64,000 nucleotides of DNA from Pseudoxanthomonas koreensis. GTDB taxonomy: Bacteria > Pseudomonadota > Gammaproteobacteria > Xanthomonadales > Xanthomonadaceae. Below the pieces are notes generated by a model. That model saw only the letters and a program-made list of their open reading frames with translations. It was not told the DNA's origin and ran no database searches. This document shows, one piece after another, positions 39,016 through 47,987 of the stretch; positions within the stretch are counted from its first letter, which is position 1, and every line of letters begins with the position of its first letter. Both the position numbers and the translations under genes were made by a program. Where the stretch lies: the NCBI RefSeq assembly GCF_010093225.1, contig NZ_PDWM01000015.1, positions 1 through 64,000 of the forward strand, read 5' to 3'.

Positions 39016-39294
39016 ATGTCCCTCAAGATCAACGAACTCTGCGTCAACTGCGACGTCTGCGAGCCGGCCTGCCCGAACCAGGCCATCGCCATGGGCGAGA
39101 CGATCTACGTGATCGACCCGGCGCGCTGCACCGAATGCGTCGGCCATTTCGACGAGCCGCAGTGCGTGGTCGTCTGCCCGGTCGAGTGCATCGACCCGGA
39201 CCCCGAATTCCCCGAAAGCCACGAGGCGCTGCTGGCCAAGCTGCGCCGGCTCGCGCGCGAACCCCCCGAAATCTTCCTGCCGGAGGCCCGATGA
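39016..39294 (+). CDS. YfhL-family 2[4Fe-4S] ferredoxin
   Basis: The protein has 92 aa. The two cluster motifs are CVNCDVCEPACPNQAI and CTECVGHFDEPQCVVVCPVECI; the second has the insertion typical of the Alvin/YfhL-type ferredoxins. It is a cytoplasmic electron carrier. Its stop overlaps the start of the ggt-like gene (ATGA), a coupled pair with no obvious functional link. Confidence 0.93.
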   Translation: MSLKINELCVNCDVCEPACPNQAIAMGETIYVIDPARCTECVGHFDEPQCVVVCPVECIDPDPEFPESHEALLAKLRRLAREPPEIFLPEAR

Positions 39295-41072
39295 CCCGCC
39301 TGCTGCCCCGGTCCGCGTTCGCGCGGCTGTTGCTGCCGCTCCTGCTGCTGCCGGCCTTCGCGATGCCGGCCTTTGCCGTGCCCGCCGCCGATGGCGGCAC
39401 CGGCAGGGAAGCGCCGGCGCAGCGCCCGGGGCAGGCCGCCATCGCCCGCGCCCACCGCCTGGCCACCGACGCCGGCTTCGAGGTGCTGGAACGCGGCGGC
39501 AATGCCTTCGATGCGGCGGTCGCGGTATCCGCCGCGCTGTCGGTGGTCGAGCCGATCAGTTCGGGGCTGGGCGGCGGCGGTTTCTTCCTGCTGCACCAGC
39601 AGGACAGCGGCCGCGACGTGTTCGTCGACGCGCGCGAGACCGCGCCTGCGGCGGCCAATGCCGACCGCTACCGCACCGCCGACGGCAAGCTCGACTCGGC
39701 GCTGGCCGAGGATGGCCCGTGGGCGGCGGCGATCCCGGGCCTGCCCGCGGCGCTGGTCCACGTGGCGGAGAACTACGGCCGCCTGCCGCTGGCCGAGAGC
39801 CTGGCGCCGGCGATCCGCCTGGCCCGCGACGGCTTCCCGGTGTACGCGCGGCTGGAACGCGGCTATGCCGCGCGCCGCGAAGTGATGGAACGCTTCCCCG
39901 GCACGCGCGCGGTGTTCCTTGCCGGTGGCCAGCCGCCGAAGCAGGGGCAGCTGTTCCGCCAGCCGGACCTGGCCCGCACCCTGGAACTGCTGGCGAAGGA
40001 CGGCTTCGACGGTTTCTACCGCGGCCCGCTGGCGAAGAAGCTCATCGCCGGCGTGCGCGCCGAAGGCGGCCGCTGGACCACCGACGACCTGGCCGGCTAC
40101 CGCGTGCGCGAACGCGAGCCGCTGCGCTTCGACTACCGCGGCTGGGAAGTGGTCACCGCGCCGCCGCCGTCCTCCGGTGGCGTGGCCCTGGCGCAGATGC
40201 TGCAGATCCTCGCCGGCTGGGACCTTGCGAAGCTCGACCCGGCGCTGCGCACGCACCTGACCATCGAATCGATGCGCCGCGCCTTCCGCGACCGCACCTT
40301 CTACCTCGGCGACCCGGATTTCGTGCACGTGCCGGTCGAGGTGCTGACCAGCCCGTACTACGCCGCCGGCCTGCGCGCCACGATCAACCCGGAGAAGGCG
40401 ACGCCCAGCGACATGCTGCCCGGCCTGCCGACGCCGCTGGAGGACGAGGAGACCACCCATTTCTCGATCATCGACGCCGACGGCAACCGCGCCGCGGTCA
40501 CCCAGACGGTGAACCTGCTGTTCGGTTCGGGCCTGGTGCCGCCGGGCACCGGGGTGCTGCTCAACAACGAGATGGACGACTTCGCGCTGCAGCCGGGCCA
40601 GCCCAACGCGTTCGGGGTGATGGGCTTCGAGGCCAATGCGCCGGAGCCGGGCAAGCGCCCGCTCAGTTCGATGACCCCGACCTTCATGGTTTCGCCGGAC
40701 CGGATTGCGGTGCTGGGCACGCCGGGCGGCAGCCGCATCATCACCATGGTCCTGCTCGGTGCGCTGGGCGTGGCCGATGGCCTGGACGCGCAGGCGGTGG
40801 CCGCGCTGCCGCGTTACCACCAGCAGTGGATGCCGGACGTGGTCTCGGCCGAAAGCGGCGCCTTCGACGCGGACCTGGCGGCGAAGCTGCGGGCCAAGGG
40901 CCACACGTTGCGGCTGCCCGAAGACAGCGTCAGCGGGCGCGCCTCCAGCCACACCTGGGGCAACATGCAGACGGTGGTGTGGGATCGCCGCGGCAACGTG
41001 CTCGAGGGCGGGACCGACCCGCGCAACGACGTGGGCAGCGCGCAGGTGCGCGCGGCGGCGACCGCGCCCTGA
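39291..41072 (+). CDS. ggt: Gamma-glutamyltransferase
   Basis: The protein has 593 aa. The signal peptide (RLLLPLLLLPAFAMPAFAV) indicates periplasmic location. The large subunit has GNAFDAAVAVSAALSVVEP and SSGLGGGGFFLL. The autoprocessing site precedes Thr388 in EETTHFSIIDADGN, where the new N-terminal Thr becomes the catalytic nucleophile. The substrate-binding PLSSMTPTF and PGGSRI segments follow. It hydrolyses glutathione and other gamma-glutamyl compounds. The ATG overlaps the ferredoxin stop by 4 bp. Confidence 0.95.
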   Translation: MTRLLPRSAFARLLLPLLLLPAFAMPAFAVPAADGGTGREAPAQRPGQAAIARAHRLATDAGFEVLERGGNAFDAAVAVSAALSVVEPISSGLGGGGFFLLHQQDSGRDVFVDARETAPAAANADRYRTADGKLDSALAEDGPWAAAIPGLPAALVHVAENYGRLPLAESLAPAIRLARDGFPVYARLERGYAARREVMERFPGTRAVFLAGGQPPKQGQLFRQPDLARTLELLAKDGFDGFYRGPLAKKLIAGVRAEGGRWTTDDLAGYRVREREPLRFDYRGWEVVTAPPPSSGGVALAQMLQILAGWDLAKLDPALRTHLTIESMRRAFRDRTFYLGDPDFVHVPVEVLTSPYYAAGLRATINPEKATPSDMLPGLPTPLEDEETTHFSIIDADGNRAAVTQTVNLLFGSGLVPPGTGVLLNNEMDDFALQPGQPNAFGVMGFEANAPEPGKRPLSSMTPTFMVSPDRIAVLGTPGGSRIITMVLLGALGVADGLDAQAVAALPRYHQQWMPDVVSAESGAFDADLAAKLRAKGHTLRLPEDSVSGRASSHTWGNMQTVVWDRRGNVLEGGTDPRNDVGSAQVRAAATAP

Positions 41073-41115
41073 ACGGGTTCCGGATTCTTAACCGGGCGCT
41101 GGCTAGCATTCACGC

Positions 41116-42006
41116 ATGAAACTCTGGTCCATCCGCGGCAACACACAGAAGCTCGACGGCGGCTCCATGTTCGGCAACGCGCCGAAGGCGATGTGGGAGA
41201 AGTGGGCGCCGCCCGACGCGCAGAACCGCATCGACCTGGCCTGCCGCGCGCTGCTGGCCAGTCCGCTCAACGGCCGCACGGTGCTGTTCGAGACCGGCAT
41301 CGGCGCGTTCTTCGAGCCGAAGCTGCGCGAGCGCTACGGCGTGCAGGAAGACCGCCACGTGCTGGTCGATTCGCTGCGCGCGGCCGGCTTCGAGCACGAG
41401 GACATCGACGTGGTGGTGCTCAGCCACCTGCACTTCGACCATGCCGGCGGCCTGCTGGCGCCGTGGGCCGAAGGGCGCGCGCCGGAGCTGCTGTTCCCCA
41501 ATGCCACCTACGTGGTCGGCGCCGCGCACTGGGAGCGGGCCAGGCATCCGCATCCGCGCGACCGCGCCAGTTTCATCCCGGAACTGCCGGGCCTGCTCGA
41601 GGCCAGCGGCCGGCTGGAGATCGTCGAGGGCGCGCATTCGCGCGCGCTTGGCGAGTCGGTGCGGTTCTCCTTCAGCGACGGGCATACGCCGGGGCTGATG
41701 CTGGCCGAGATCGCCGGCCCGGAAACGGTGGACGGGCAGCGGCACGGTGGGGTGGTGTTCTGCGCCGACCTGATCCCGGGCCGCTCCTGGGTGCACCTGC
41801 CGATCACCATGGGTTACGACCGCAACGCCGAGCTGCTGATCGACGAGAAGCGCGCCTTCCTCGAGGACAAGCTGGCGCGCAACGTGCACCTGTTCTTCAC
41901 CCACGACCCGGGCTGCGCCCTGGCGCAGGTGGTGCGCGACGACAGGGGCCGCTTCGGCACCACGCACGAGGTGGCCGAACTGAGGGCGCGCCCGCTGGCC
42001 GCCTGA
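41116..42006 (+). CDS. Metallo-beta-lactamase fold hydrolase
   Basis: The protein has 296 aa without a signal peptide. The metal site HLHFDHAGG (HxHxDH) is clear, with further ligands in the DGHTPG, CADL and THDPG regions. The family covers thioesterases, lactonases and phosphodiesterases; the substrate cannot be assigned. The ATG lies 43 bp after ggt on the same strand. Confidence 0.88.
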   Translation: MKLWSIRGNTQKLDGGSMFGNAPKAMWEKWAPPDAQNRIDLACRALLASPLNGRTVLFETGIGAFFEPKLRERYGVQEDRHVLVDSLRAAGFEHEDIDVVVLSHLHFDHAGGLLAPWAEGRAPELLFPNATYVVGAAHWERARHPHPRDRASFIPELPGLLEASGRLEIVEGAHSRALGESVRFSFSDGHTPGLMLAEIAGPETVDGQRHGGVVFCADLIPGRSWVHLPITMGYDRNAELLIDEKRAFLEDKLARNVHLFFTHDPGCALAQVVRDDRGRFGTTHEVAELRARPLAA

Positions 42007-42064
42007 GGCTGGCACAGTTGCCACACTGGCCTCCCTTGCGGGGCATCCCTTCCAGGAGCTGCAC

Positions 42065-42472
42065 ATGGCGCCGATGCCGCGCATCACCCTGCTGGTCGCT
42101 TCGCTGCACGTGCTGTTCTACCTGTTGCTGTCGGTGCGGGTGGCCCTGCACCGCAAGGCGCACCGGATCGGCGTGGGCACCGGCGGCGACGAGGCCATGA
42201 CCCGCAAGGTGCGGGTCCACGCCAACTTCGCCGAGTACGTGCCGCTGGCGCTGCTGATGCTGGCGTTGCTGGAACTGTCCGGGGCCGGCGCAGGCGTGCT
42301 GTGGACCTGCGGCCTGCTGCTGCTGGCGGCGCGGCTGGCGCATGCGCTCGGGCTGGGACGGTCGGCGGGGTACTCGGTGGGCCGTTTCGGCGGGGCGATG
42401 CTGACCTTCGCGGTGCTGCTGGCGATGGCGCTGCTCGGCCTGTGGCGCTTCCTGGCCCAGGCCCCCTTGTAG
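42065..42472 (+). CDS. MAPEG family membrane protein
   Basis: The protein has 135 aa and four hydrophobic segments. The conserved VRVHANFAEYVPLALLMLALLE and RLAHALGLGRS segments match bacterial MAPEG (glutathione S-transferase-like, eicosanoid/glutathione metabolism) proteins. It follows ggt and an MBL protein, so a loose glutathione theme is possible but inferred. The TAG stop at 42470-42472 lies inside the TGTAGGAG of a REP arm. Confidence 0.88.
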   Translation: MAPMPRITLLVASLHVLFYLLLSVRVALHRKAHRIGVGTGGDEAMTRKVRVHANFAEYVPLALLMLALLELSGAGAGVLWTCGLLLLAARLAHALGLGRSAGYSVGRFGGAMLTFAVLLAMALLGLWRFLAQAPL

Positions 42473-42607
42473 GAGCCCACTTCAGGGGGCGACCCGATTC
42501 CGCCGGAAGGCGCCGCGTCCAACGCGCAATGTCCGGATCGGCCGCCTTGAACGCGGCTGCGTCCAGCCGCCTCGGGTCGCCCCCTGAAGTGGGCTCCTAC
42601 AAGGGGG
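42462..42607. repeat. Perfect 35-bp inverted REP pair
   Basis: 42462-42496 is the exact reverse complement of 42573-42607, with a 76-nt spacer. Each arm contains TGTAGGAGCCCACTTCAGGG. The left arm contains the stop codon of the MAPEG gene. The inner part (AACGCG...CGCGTT-like segments) may fold further. The same arm type recurs at 47849-47879 and 56443-56578. Confidence 0.88.
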
Positions 42608-42631
42608 GCGACGCGGCAGTGTTCGGCGCGG

Positions 42632-43261
42632 TTACAGGCGCGTGCCGAAGATGCGGTCGCCGGCGTCGCCCAGGCCGGGCAGGATGTAGCCCTTTTCGTT
42701 GAGGCGCTGGTCGATCGCCGCGGTATAGACCTCCACGTCCGGGTGCGCGGCCTCCAGGTTCGCCAGGCCTTCCGGCGCGGCGACCAGGAAGATGCCCTTG
42801 ATCCGCCGCGCGCCGGCGCGCTTGAGCATGTCGATGGTGGCGATGAGGGTGCCGCCGGTGGCCAGCATCGGGTCCAGGATCAGCGCGTCGCGCTCGTCCA
42901 GGCGGCCGGTGAGGCGTTCGAAGTAGGGCACTGGCTGCAGTGTCTCCTCGTCGCGCTGCAGGCCCACCACGCTGACCTTGGCGGCCGGGATCAGCGCCAG
43001 CACGCCGGGCAGCATGCCCAGCCCCGCGCGCAGGATCGGCACCACCGTGACCTTGGCCCCGGCGATGCGCCGTACCTGCACCTCGCCGGCCCAGCCGGGC
43101 ATGGTCGCCACCTCGGTCTCCAGGTCGGCGGTGGCCTCGTAGGCGAGCAGGGTGCCCAGCTCGGTGACCAGTTCGCGGAAGCCCTTGGTGCTCAGCCCGG
43201 CGTCGCGCAGCAGGCCGATCTTGTGCTGGACCAGCGGGTGGCGGACTTCGACGGTTTTCAT
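42632..43261 (-). CDS. upp: Uracil phosphoribosyltransferase
   Basis: The protein has 209 aa. [13 protein letters not shown] opens it, and the PRPP-binding loop is [24 protein letters not shown] and the C-terminal [12 protein letters not shown] are diagnostic. It salvages uracil to UMP. AAAGGAG lies 6 nt before the ATG at 43261. It is divergent from the phosphate-type receptor gene. Confidence 0.97.
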   Translation of the reverse strand: MKTVEVRHPLVQHKIGLLRDAGLSTKGFRELVTELGTLLAYEATADLETEVATMPGWAGEVQVRRIAGAKVTVVPILRAGLGMLPGVLALIPAAKVSVVGLQRDEETLQPVPYFERLTGRLDERDALILDPMLATGGTLIATIDMLKRAGARRIKGIFLVAAPEGLANLEAAHPDVEVYTAAIDQRLNEKGYILPGLGDAGDRIFGTRL

Positions 43262-43366
43262 CGGGGGGCTCCTTTGCTGCGGCGATGGAAGTCTGCCCGA
43301 GTGGCCGCCGGCAGGCGAGTGTGTGACCGGCGTGCGACGGCCGGCACGCGCCGTCATCGTCGCGCA

Positions 43367-43400
43367 GCCGTCCTGTCACCGTCATGCAAGAGAGCTGCAA
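43367..43400 (+). promoter_or_regulatory. Candidate Pho box and -10 of the phosphate locus
   Basis: CCGTCCT (43367-43373) and CCGTCAT (43378-43384) are direct repeats with an 11-bp period and a 4-bp spacer, the geometry of PhoB boxes (consensus CTGTCAT; 5/7 and 6/7 matches). TGCAAT (43395-43400) lies 10 bp downstream in the -10 position. The genes downstream are phosphate-release enzymes, which raises the prior. The second half-site match is better than the first. Confidence 0.45.
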
Positions 43401-43439
43401 TAGCTTTTGCTCCCGTCCTTCATCCAGACGGAAATCCCC

Positions 43440-46007
43440 GTGCCCTCGCAACGCCCCCTTGTCGCCGCCATCGGCCTGGCGCTCCTCGCCGTGGCCACCA
43501 GCCCGGCGCTGCGCGCCCAGTCCGCCACCGCCGCCACGCCCGCCACCGCCGCCGTCGTCGCCGATGCGGTCACCCTGGACACGCTGGAAGTGCGCGCCCA
43601 GTTCGAAGCGCAGGTCCGCGCGATCGACCTCAAGCGCGCCTCCGATGCGATCCAGGACGGCATCTCCTCGGACTCCATGGGCCAGTACCCGGACAAGAAC
43701 GTCGGCGAATCGCTGTCGCGCCTGCCGGGCATCAGCGTTACCCGCGACCAGGGCGAGGGCCGCTACGTCGTCGTCCGCGGCCTGGACGCGGCGCTCAACA
43801 GCGTCACCGTGGACGGCATCGCCCTGGGCACGCCCGAGGATTCCAGCCGCGCCGCGCCGCTCGACGTGATTCCGACCGATGCGACCGAGCGCCTGACCGT
43901 GGTCAAGGCGCCGACCCCGGACATGCCGGGCGACTCGATCGGCGGCGCCATCCAGGTCGAATCGGCGTCCGGTTTCGACCGCGACGGCCGCAGCCTGCGG
44001 ATCAAGGGCGAGCTGGGGCGGCAGAGCCTGAGCGGCGAGGTCAGCCCGAAGGCTTCGCTCAATTTCAGCGACATCTACAACGACACCTTCGCCGTCGGCT
44101 TCGGCGCCAGTTACCAGCAGCGCAGCTTCGAGTCGGACAACATCGAGGCCGAGTACGACTACTACGACGACGATTCCACCGACCTGATGGCGGTGGAGGT
44201 GCAGCAGCGCAAGTACTCCATCAATCGTGAGCGCACGGGCCTGAACCTCAACCTGGACTGGCGCCCGGACGGCGACAACCGCTACTACCTGCGTACCCTG
44301 TACACCGACTTCACCGACGCGGAGACCCGCCAGAACAGCATCATCCCGCTGGGCGAGGGCGACATCGCCTCGGTGGACGGCAGGGTGTTCCAGATCGAAG
44401 GCATCGACCCGGGTGACTTCAGCCGGCGCCTGCGCTGGCGCACCAAGCAGGAAGACACCTTCACCGCCAGCGCCGGCGGCGAGAACCGCTTCGGCCATGC
44501 GGTGCTGGATTACAGGGTGGGCCACACCCGCACCCGCGAGGACGTGGCCGACGAGGTCGAGGCGCGCTTCAGCTACGAGGGCGACGACGACGTTTCCATC
44601 CTGCTCGACCAGAGCGGATCGATCCCGCGCTACACGATCAGCGATTCCCCGGCCGGCGGCTGGCTGCGCAACTCGAACTACGACTTCAACCGCTTCGTGC
44701 TCGGGCCGAAGTGGGTCGAGGACGAGGAAAACAGCGCGGCGATGAACCTCCGCTTCGAAGGCGGCACCTGGAGCGTCAAGGCCGGCGCCCTGGGCCGCTG
44801 GCGCGAGCGCGCGGTGGACGTGGACGAGAAGGAACTGCGCCGCGGCCCGGGGATCAACCTGGGCGAGTGGACCCTGGACCCGCCGCGCTACACCCATGGC
44901 GACATGGGCGACGGCATCAGCTCCTGGGCGATGCGCCGCTACCTGGCCGGGAACCTGGGCCTGTACAGCGAGCGCCCACAGGACGTGGCCGGCAACCTGG
45001 AGACCTCGCTGGTCGAGGACTACACCGCCAGCGAGGACGTGCTGGCCGGCTACCTGATGGGTACGGTCGACTTCGGCGCGCTGCGGGTGATCGGCGGCGT
45101 GCGTCTGGAGAGCACCGATTTCGACGCCACCGGCAACCTGGTCGACATCGACGAAGACGGCAACCTCAGCTGGGCGCCGCGCAGCGTTTCGGAGAGCTAC
45201 AGCGACGTGCTGCCGGGTCTGCACCTGCGCTACGACCTGGGCCAGGACTGGGTCCTGCGCGGCGCCTGGACCGAGACCCTGGCGCGGCCTTCGTTCGGCG
45301 ACATCTCGCCCCGGATCCGCATCAACCGCGAGGACGAGGAGGTCGACATGGGCAACCCGGAACTCGACCCGTACCGTTCGCGCAACCTGGACCTGTCGGT
45401 CGAGCGCTACTTCGGCGACAGCTGCCTGCTTTCGCTGGCCGTGTTCGACAAGCGCATCGACGGCTACATCGCCCAGGTGTGGACGCAGGACCATCCGGAC
45501 TGGCCGGACTTCGACGTGTCGATGCCGGTGAACGGCGACGAGGCGCGGGTCACCGGCGTCGAGCTGAACTGGCAGCAGCACTTCGCCAGCGGCCTGCTGC
45601 TGGGCCTGAGCGCTACCTGGCTGGACACCGAGTTCCGCCTGCCGGCCGACGCGCTGATCGAGGACCGCGCCGGCGAGGTCTTCCCGCTGCCGCGCTCGTC
45701 CGAGAACCTGTACAGCGCCCACGTCGGCTACGAGAAGGGCCGGCTGAGCACGCGCCTGGCGGCGGTGTACCGCAGCGAGTACCTGGACGAGATCGGCGAC
45801 ACGCCCGACTTCGACATCTGGGTCGCCGAGAATACCCAGCTCGACTTCAGCCTGGACTACAAGGTGGCCGACCACTGGGGCTTCTACCTGGAGGCGTCGA
45901 ACCTGCTGGACGAGCCGCTGGAGCTGTACCAGGGCTCGCCGGCCAATACCCTGCAGAACGAGCTCTACGGCCGCACCTTTGCGGTCGGGGTGAAGCTCAA
46001 CTTCTGA
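43440..46007 (+). CDS. TonB-dependent receptor of the phosphate-scavenging locus
   Basis: With the GTG at 43440 the protein has 855 aa. The signal peptide (LVAAIGLALLAVATSPALRAQ) precedes a plug domain (MGQYPDKNVGESLSRLPGIS, YVVVRGLDAALNSVTVDG) and a barrel ending VKLNF. A TTG at 43407 would extend it by 11 residues, but it would coincide with the predicted transcription start. An acidic stretch (YDYYDDDSTD) in an early barrel loop is notable. The substrate is inferred from the phytase-like, pyrophosphatase and acid-phosphatase genes that follow; it is likely a phosphorylated compound such as phytate. Confidence 0.88.
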   Translation: MPSQRPLVAAIGLALLAVATSPALRAQSATAATPATAAVVADAVTLDTLEVRAQFEAQVRAIDLKRASDAIQDGISSDSMGQYPDKNVGESLSRLPGISVTRDQGEGRYVVVRGLDAALNSVTVDGIALGTPEDSSRAAPLDVIPTDATERLTVVKAPTPDMPGDSIGGAIQVESASGFDRDGRSLRIKGELGRQSLSGEVSPKASLNFSDIYNDTFAVGFGASYQQRSFESDNIEAEYDYYDDDSTDLMAVEVQQRKYSINRERTGLNLNLDWRPDGDNRYYLRTLYTDFTDAETRQNSIIPLGEGDIASVDGRVFQIEGIDPGDFSRRLRWRTKQEDTFTASAGGENRFGHAVLDYRVGHTRTREDVADEVEARFSYEGDDDVSILLDQSGSIPRYTISDSPAGGWLRNSNYDFNRFVLGPKWVEDEENSAAMNLRFEGGTWSVKAGALGRWRERAVDVDEKELRRGPGINLGEWTLDPPRYTHGDMGDGISSWAMRRYLAGNLGLYSERPQDVAGNLETSLVEDYTASEDVLAGYLMGTVDFGALRVIGGVRLESTDFDATGNLVDIDEDGNLSWAPRSVSESYSDVLPGLHLRYDLGQDWVLRGAWTETLARPSFGDISPRIRINREDEEVDMGNPELDPYRSRNLDLSVERYFGDSCLLSLAVFDKRIDGYIAQVWTQDHPDWPDFDVSMPVNGDEARVTGVELNWQQHFASGLLLGLSATWLDTEFRLPADALIEDRAGEVFPLPRSSENLYSAHVGYEKGRLSTRLAAVYRSEYLDEIGDTPDFDIWVAENTQLDFSLDYKVADHWGFYLEASNLLDEPLELYQGSPANTLQNELYGRTFAVGVKLNF

Positions 46008-46032
46008 TCCGCCACGCCACCTTCATGCACGC

Positions 46033-46055
46033 GGGCGCCGCCGGGGGCGGCGCCC
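46033..46055 (+). other. Intercistronic stem-loop between receptor and phytase-like gene
   Basis: A perfect 10-bp stem (GGGCGCCGCC/GGCGGCGCCC, loop GGG) lies 26 bp after the receptor stop, without a T-run. It probably protects or separates the receptor message, like the one at 2665-2688 in the starch locus. Confidence 0.5.
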
Positions 46056-46069
46056 CGCCCGGAGCACCC

Positions 46070-47209
46070 ATGTCGCACATCCATCGATCCCATGTCCTCG
46101 TCCTCGCGCTCGGCCTGGCGCTCGCCGGCTGCCGCGGCACCGATGCGCCTGCTGCCGCCGATGCGTCGCCGCCGGCGGCCACCGGCGCCGATGCGCCCGC
46201 CGCCGACGCGCGCGCGCTGCCGGTGGTGGAAGAGGCTTTCATCACTGCGATGACTCCGGAAGACAACATCGATTCCCCGGCCGCCTGGACCGCGCCCGAC
46301 GGCAGCACCTGGCTGATCGCCACCGCCAAGGCGACCGACAAGCTGGTCGTGTACGACGGCGCAACCGGGGAAACGCTGCGCACGTTCGGCACCCTGGGCA
46401 CCGGTCCGGGGCAGTTCGACCGCCCCAACGGCATCGCCGTCATCGACGACCTGCTGTTCGTGGTCGAGCGCGACAACCGCCGCGTGCAGGTGCTGCGCCT
46501 GCCGGACTTCGGCCACGTGGTGACCTTCGCCGGCGAGGACCTGGTGAAGCCTTATGGCCTGTGGGTGAAGCGGGCCGGCGAGGGCTACGAGCTGTACGTG
46601 ACCGATTCCTACGACAAGGGCGAGGACGCGCAGGGCAACGACATCCTGCCGCCGCTCGCCGAGCTGGACCGCCGCATCCACCGCTATGCGCTGGAGCAGC
46701 GCGACGGAACATGGCAGGCGCGGCCGCTGGGACCGTTCGGCGACACCACGCCCGAGGGTGCGCTGCGCGTGGTGGAGTCGCTGTGGGGCGATGCGGCCAA
46801 CGACCGCCTGCTGGTCGCCGAAGAGGACGAGACCTACGCCAACGAACTCAAGGTCTACGACCTGGCCGGACGCTTCACCGGCACCACCGTCGGCCGCGAC
46901 GTGTTCCAGGCCCAGGCCGAGGGCATCATGCTCAAGGCCTGCGCCGACGGCAGCGGCTGGTGGATCACCACCGAGCAGGGCAAGGGCCGCACCGTGTTCC
47001 ACCTGTTCGACCGCCGCAGCCTGGCGCACGTGGGTGCCGTGGCCGGCGCGAAGGTGGCCAACACCGACGGCATCTGGATGCACGACGTGGCTTCGGCGCG
47101 CTTCCCCGAGGGCGTGCTGTACGCGGTGCACGACGACCAGGGCGTGGTCGCGCTGGACTGGAGCGCTGTTGCCGGGGCCTTGGAGCTGCCCGCGTGCCCG
47201 CGTTCCTGA
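46070..47209 (+). CDS. Phytase-like beta-propeller lipoprotein
   Basis: The protein has 379 aa. Signal VLVLALGLALAGC has a lipobox with Cys near 21, then an Ala/Pro/Asp-rich linker. The propeller starts with EDNIDSPAAWTAPDGSTWLIA (read as the D-PA-W...S-IATAK signature of BPP phytases) and later has RLLVAEEDET, AEGIMLKA and GVLYAVHDDQG. BPP phytases release phosphate from phytate using Ca2+. Without structure the enzyme could be another phosphoesterase or an NHL-like binding protein. GGAG precedes the ATG. The next gene starts within its last 16 bp. Confidence 0.75.
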   Translation: MSHIHRSHVLVLALGLALAGCRGTDAPAAADASPPAATGADAPAADARALPVVEEAFITAMTPEDNIDSPAAWTAPDGSTWLIATAKATDKLVVYDGATGETLRTFGTLGTGPGQFDRPNGIAVIDDLLFVVERDNRRVQVLRLPDFGHVVTFAGEDLVKPYGLWVKRAGEGYELYVTDSYDKGEDAQGNDILPPLAELDRRIHRYALEQRDGTWQARPLGPFGDTTPEGALRVVESLWGDAANDRLLVAEEDETYANELKVYDLAGRFTGTTVGRDVFQAQAEGIMLKACADGSGWWITTEQGKGRTVFHLFDRRSLAHVGAVAGAKVANTDGIWMHDVASARFPEGVLYAVHDDQGVVALDWSAVAGALELPACPRS

Positions 47210-47853
47210 GCCGGGCTGGGCGGGCAGGGCAGGCGGTGGGCGTGCGCTTCCCGTGCGTGGCCTTGCTGGCGTGCCTTGCCTGGGCAGGCGCCGCGACAGC
47301 GGCCACGCCGGGCGTGGTCCATCCGCTCCATGCCGGGCAGCCGAAGGACGCGCCGGAGGAGGTGCTGCTGGCGGTGGAGATCCCCGCCGGCAGCTTCACC
47401 AAGTACGAGATCAACGAGGAAGGGCTGGTCTACGTCGACCGCTTCCAGTCGATGCCGGTGGTGTATCCGGCCAATTACGGCTCGCTGCCGCGCACCCTGG
47501 CCGGGGACGGCGACCCGCTGGACGCGCTGGTGCTGACCCGCGAACCGCTGCACCCAGGCGTGCTGCTCCGCTTCCGCCCGATCGGCGTGCTGCGCATGAC
47601 CGACAAGGGCGAGCGCGACGAGAAGATCATCGGCGTGCCCACCGACAAGGTCGATCCGACCTATGCCGCGATCCGCGACCTGGCCGACCTGCCGCCGATC
47701 GAGTGCGAGCGGATCGAGGCGTTCTTCCGCGTCTACAAGGACCTGCCCGCCGGCCGCAACCCGGTCGAACTGTCCGGCTGGGGCGACGCCACCGAAGCGA
47801 AAACGCTGGTGCGGCAGTCGTTGGCCCGCTTCCGCGACGCCCCCTCCCTGTAG
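47194..47853 (+). CDS. Exported inorganic pyrophosphatase
   Basis: The protein has 219 aa from the GTG at 47194, which has GGAG 8 nt upstream and overlaps the phytase-like gene by 16 bp. The N-terminus (about 1-37) is a signal peptide (FPCVALLACLAWAGAATA). The mature enzyme shows the family I PPase core: KYEINEEGLVYVDR, YPANYGSLP, the DGDPLDALV metal motif and KDLPAGRNPVELSGW. Most family I PPases are cytoplasmic; an exported form in a locus for organic phosphate makes sense for using pyrophosphate outside the inner membrane. The TAG stop is part of a REP arm. Confidence 0.88.
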   Translation: MPAFLSRAGRAGQAVGVRFPCVALLACLAWAGAATAATPGVVHPLHAGQPKDAPEEVLLAVEIPAGSFTKYEINEEGLVYVDRFQSMPVVYPANYGSLPRTLAGDGDPLDALVLTREPLHPGVLLRFRPIGVLRMTDKGERDEKIIGVPTDKVDPTYAAIRDLADLPPIECERIEAFFRVYKDLPAGRNPVELSGWGDATEAKTLVRQSLARFRDAPSL

Positions 47854-47879
47854 GAGGCCCCTCCAGGGGCGACCCCTCG
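47849..47879 (+). repeat. Solitary REP arm
   Basis: TGTAGGAGGCCCCTCCAGGG... resembles the arms of the inverted REP pairs at 42462 and 56443, but I see no matching inverted copy nearby. Its TAG ends the pyrophosphatase gene. Confidence 0.65.
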
Positions 47880-47987
47880 AACCCCGCAGCCGCCGCGCAC
47901 CCGTCCCGTTTCGTGCGCGCGACTCCGCGCCAGCCACGCTCCACGGCCCGCATCACCAACGCCATCCGCACCACCAGGACTACCCGC

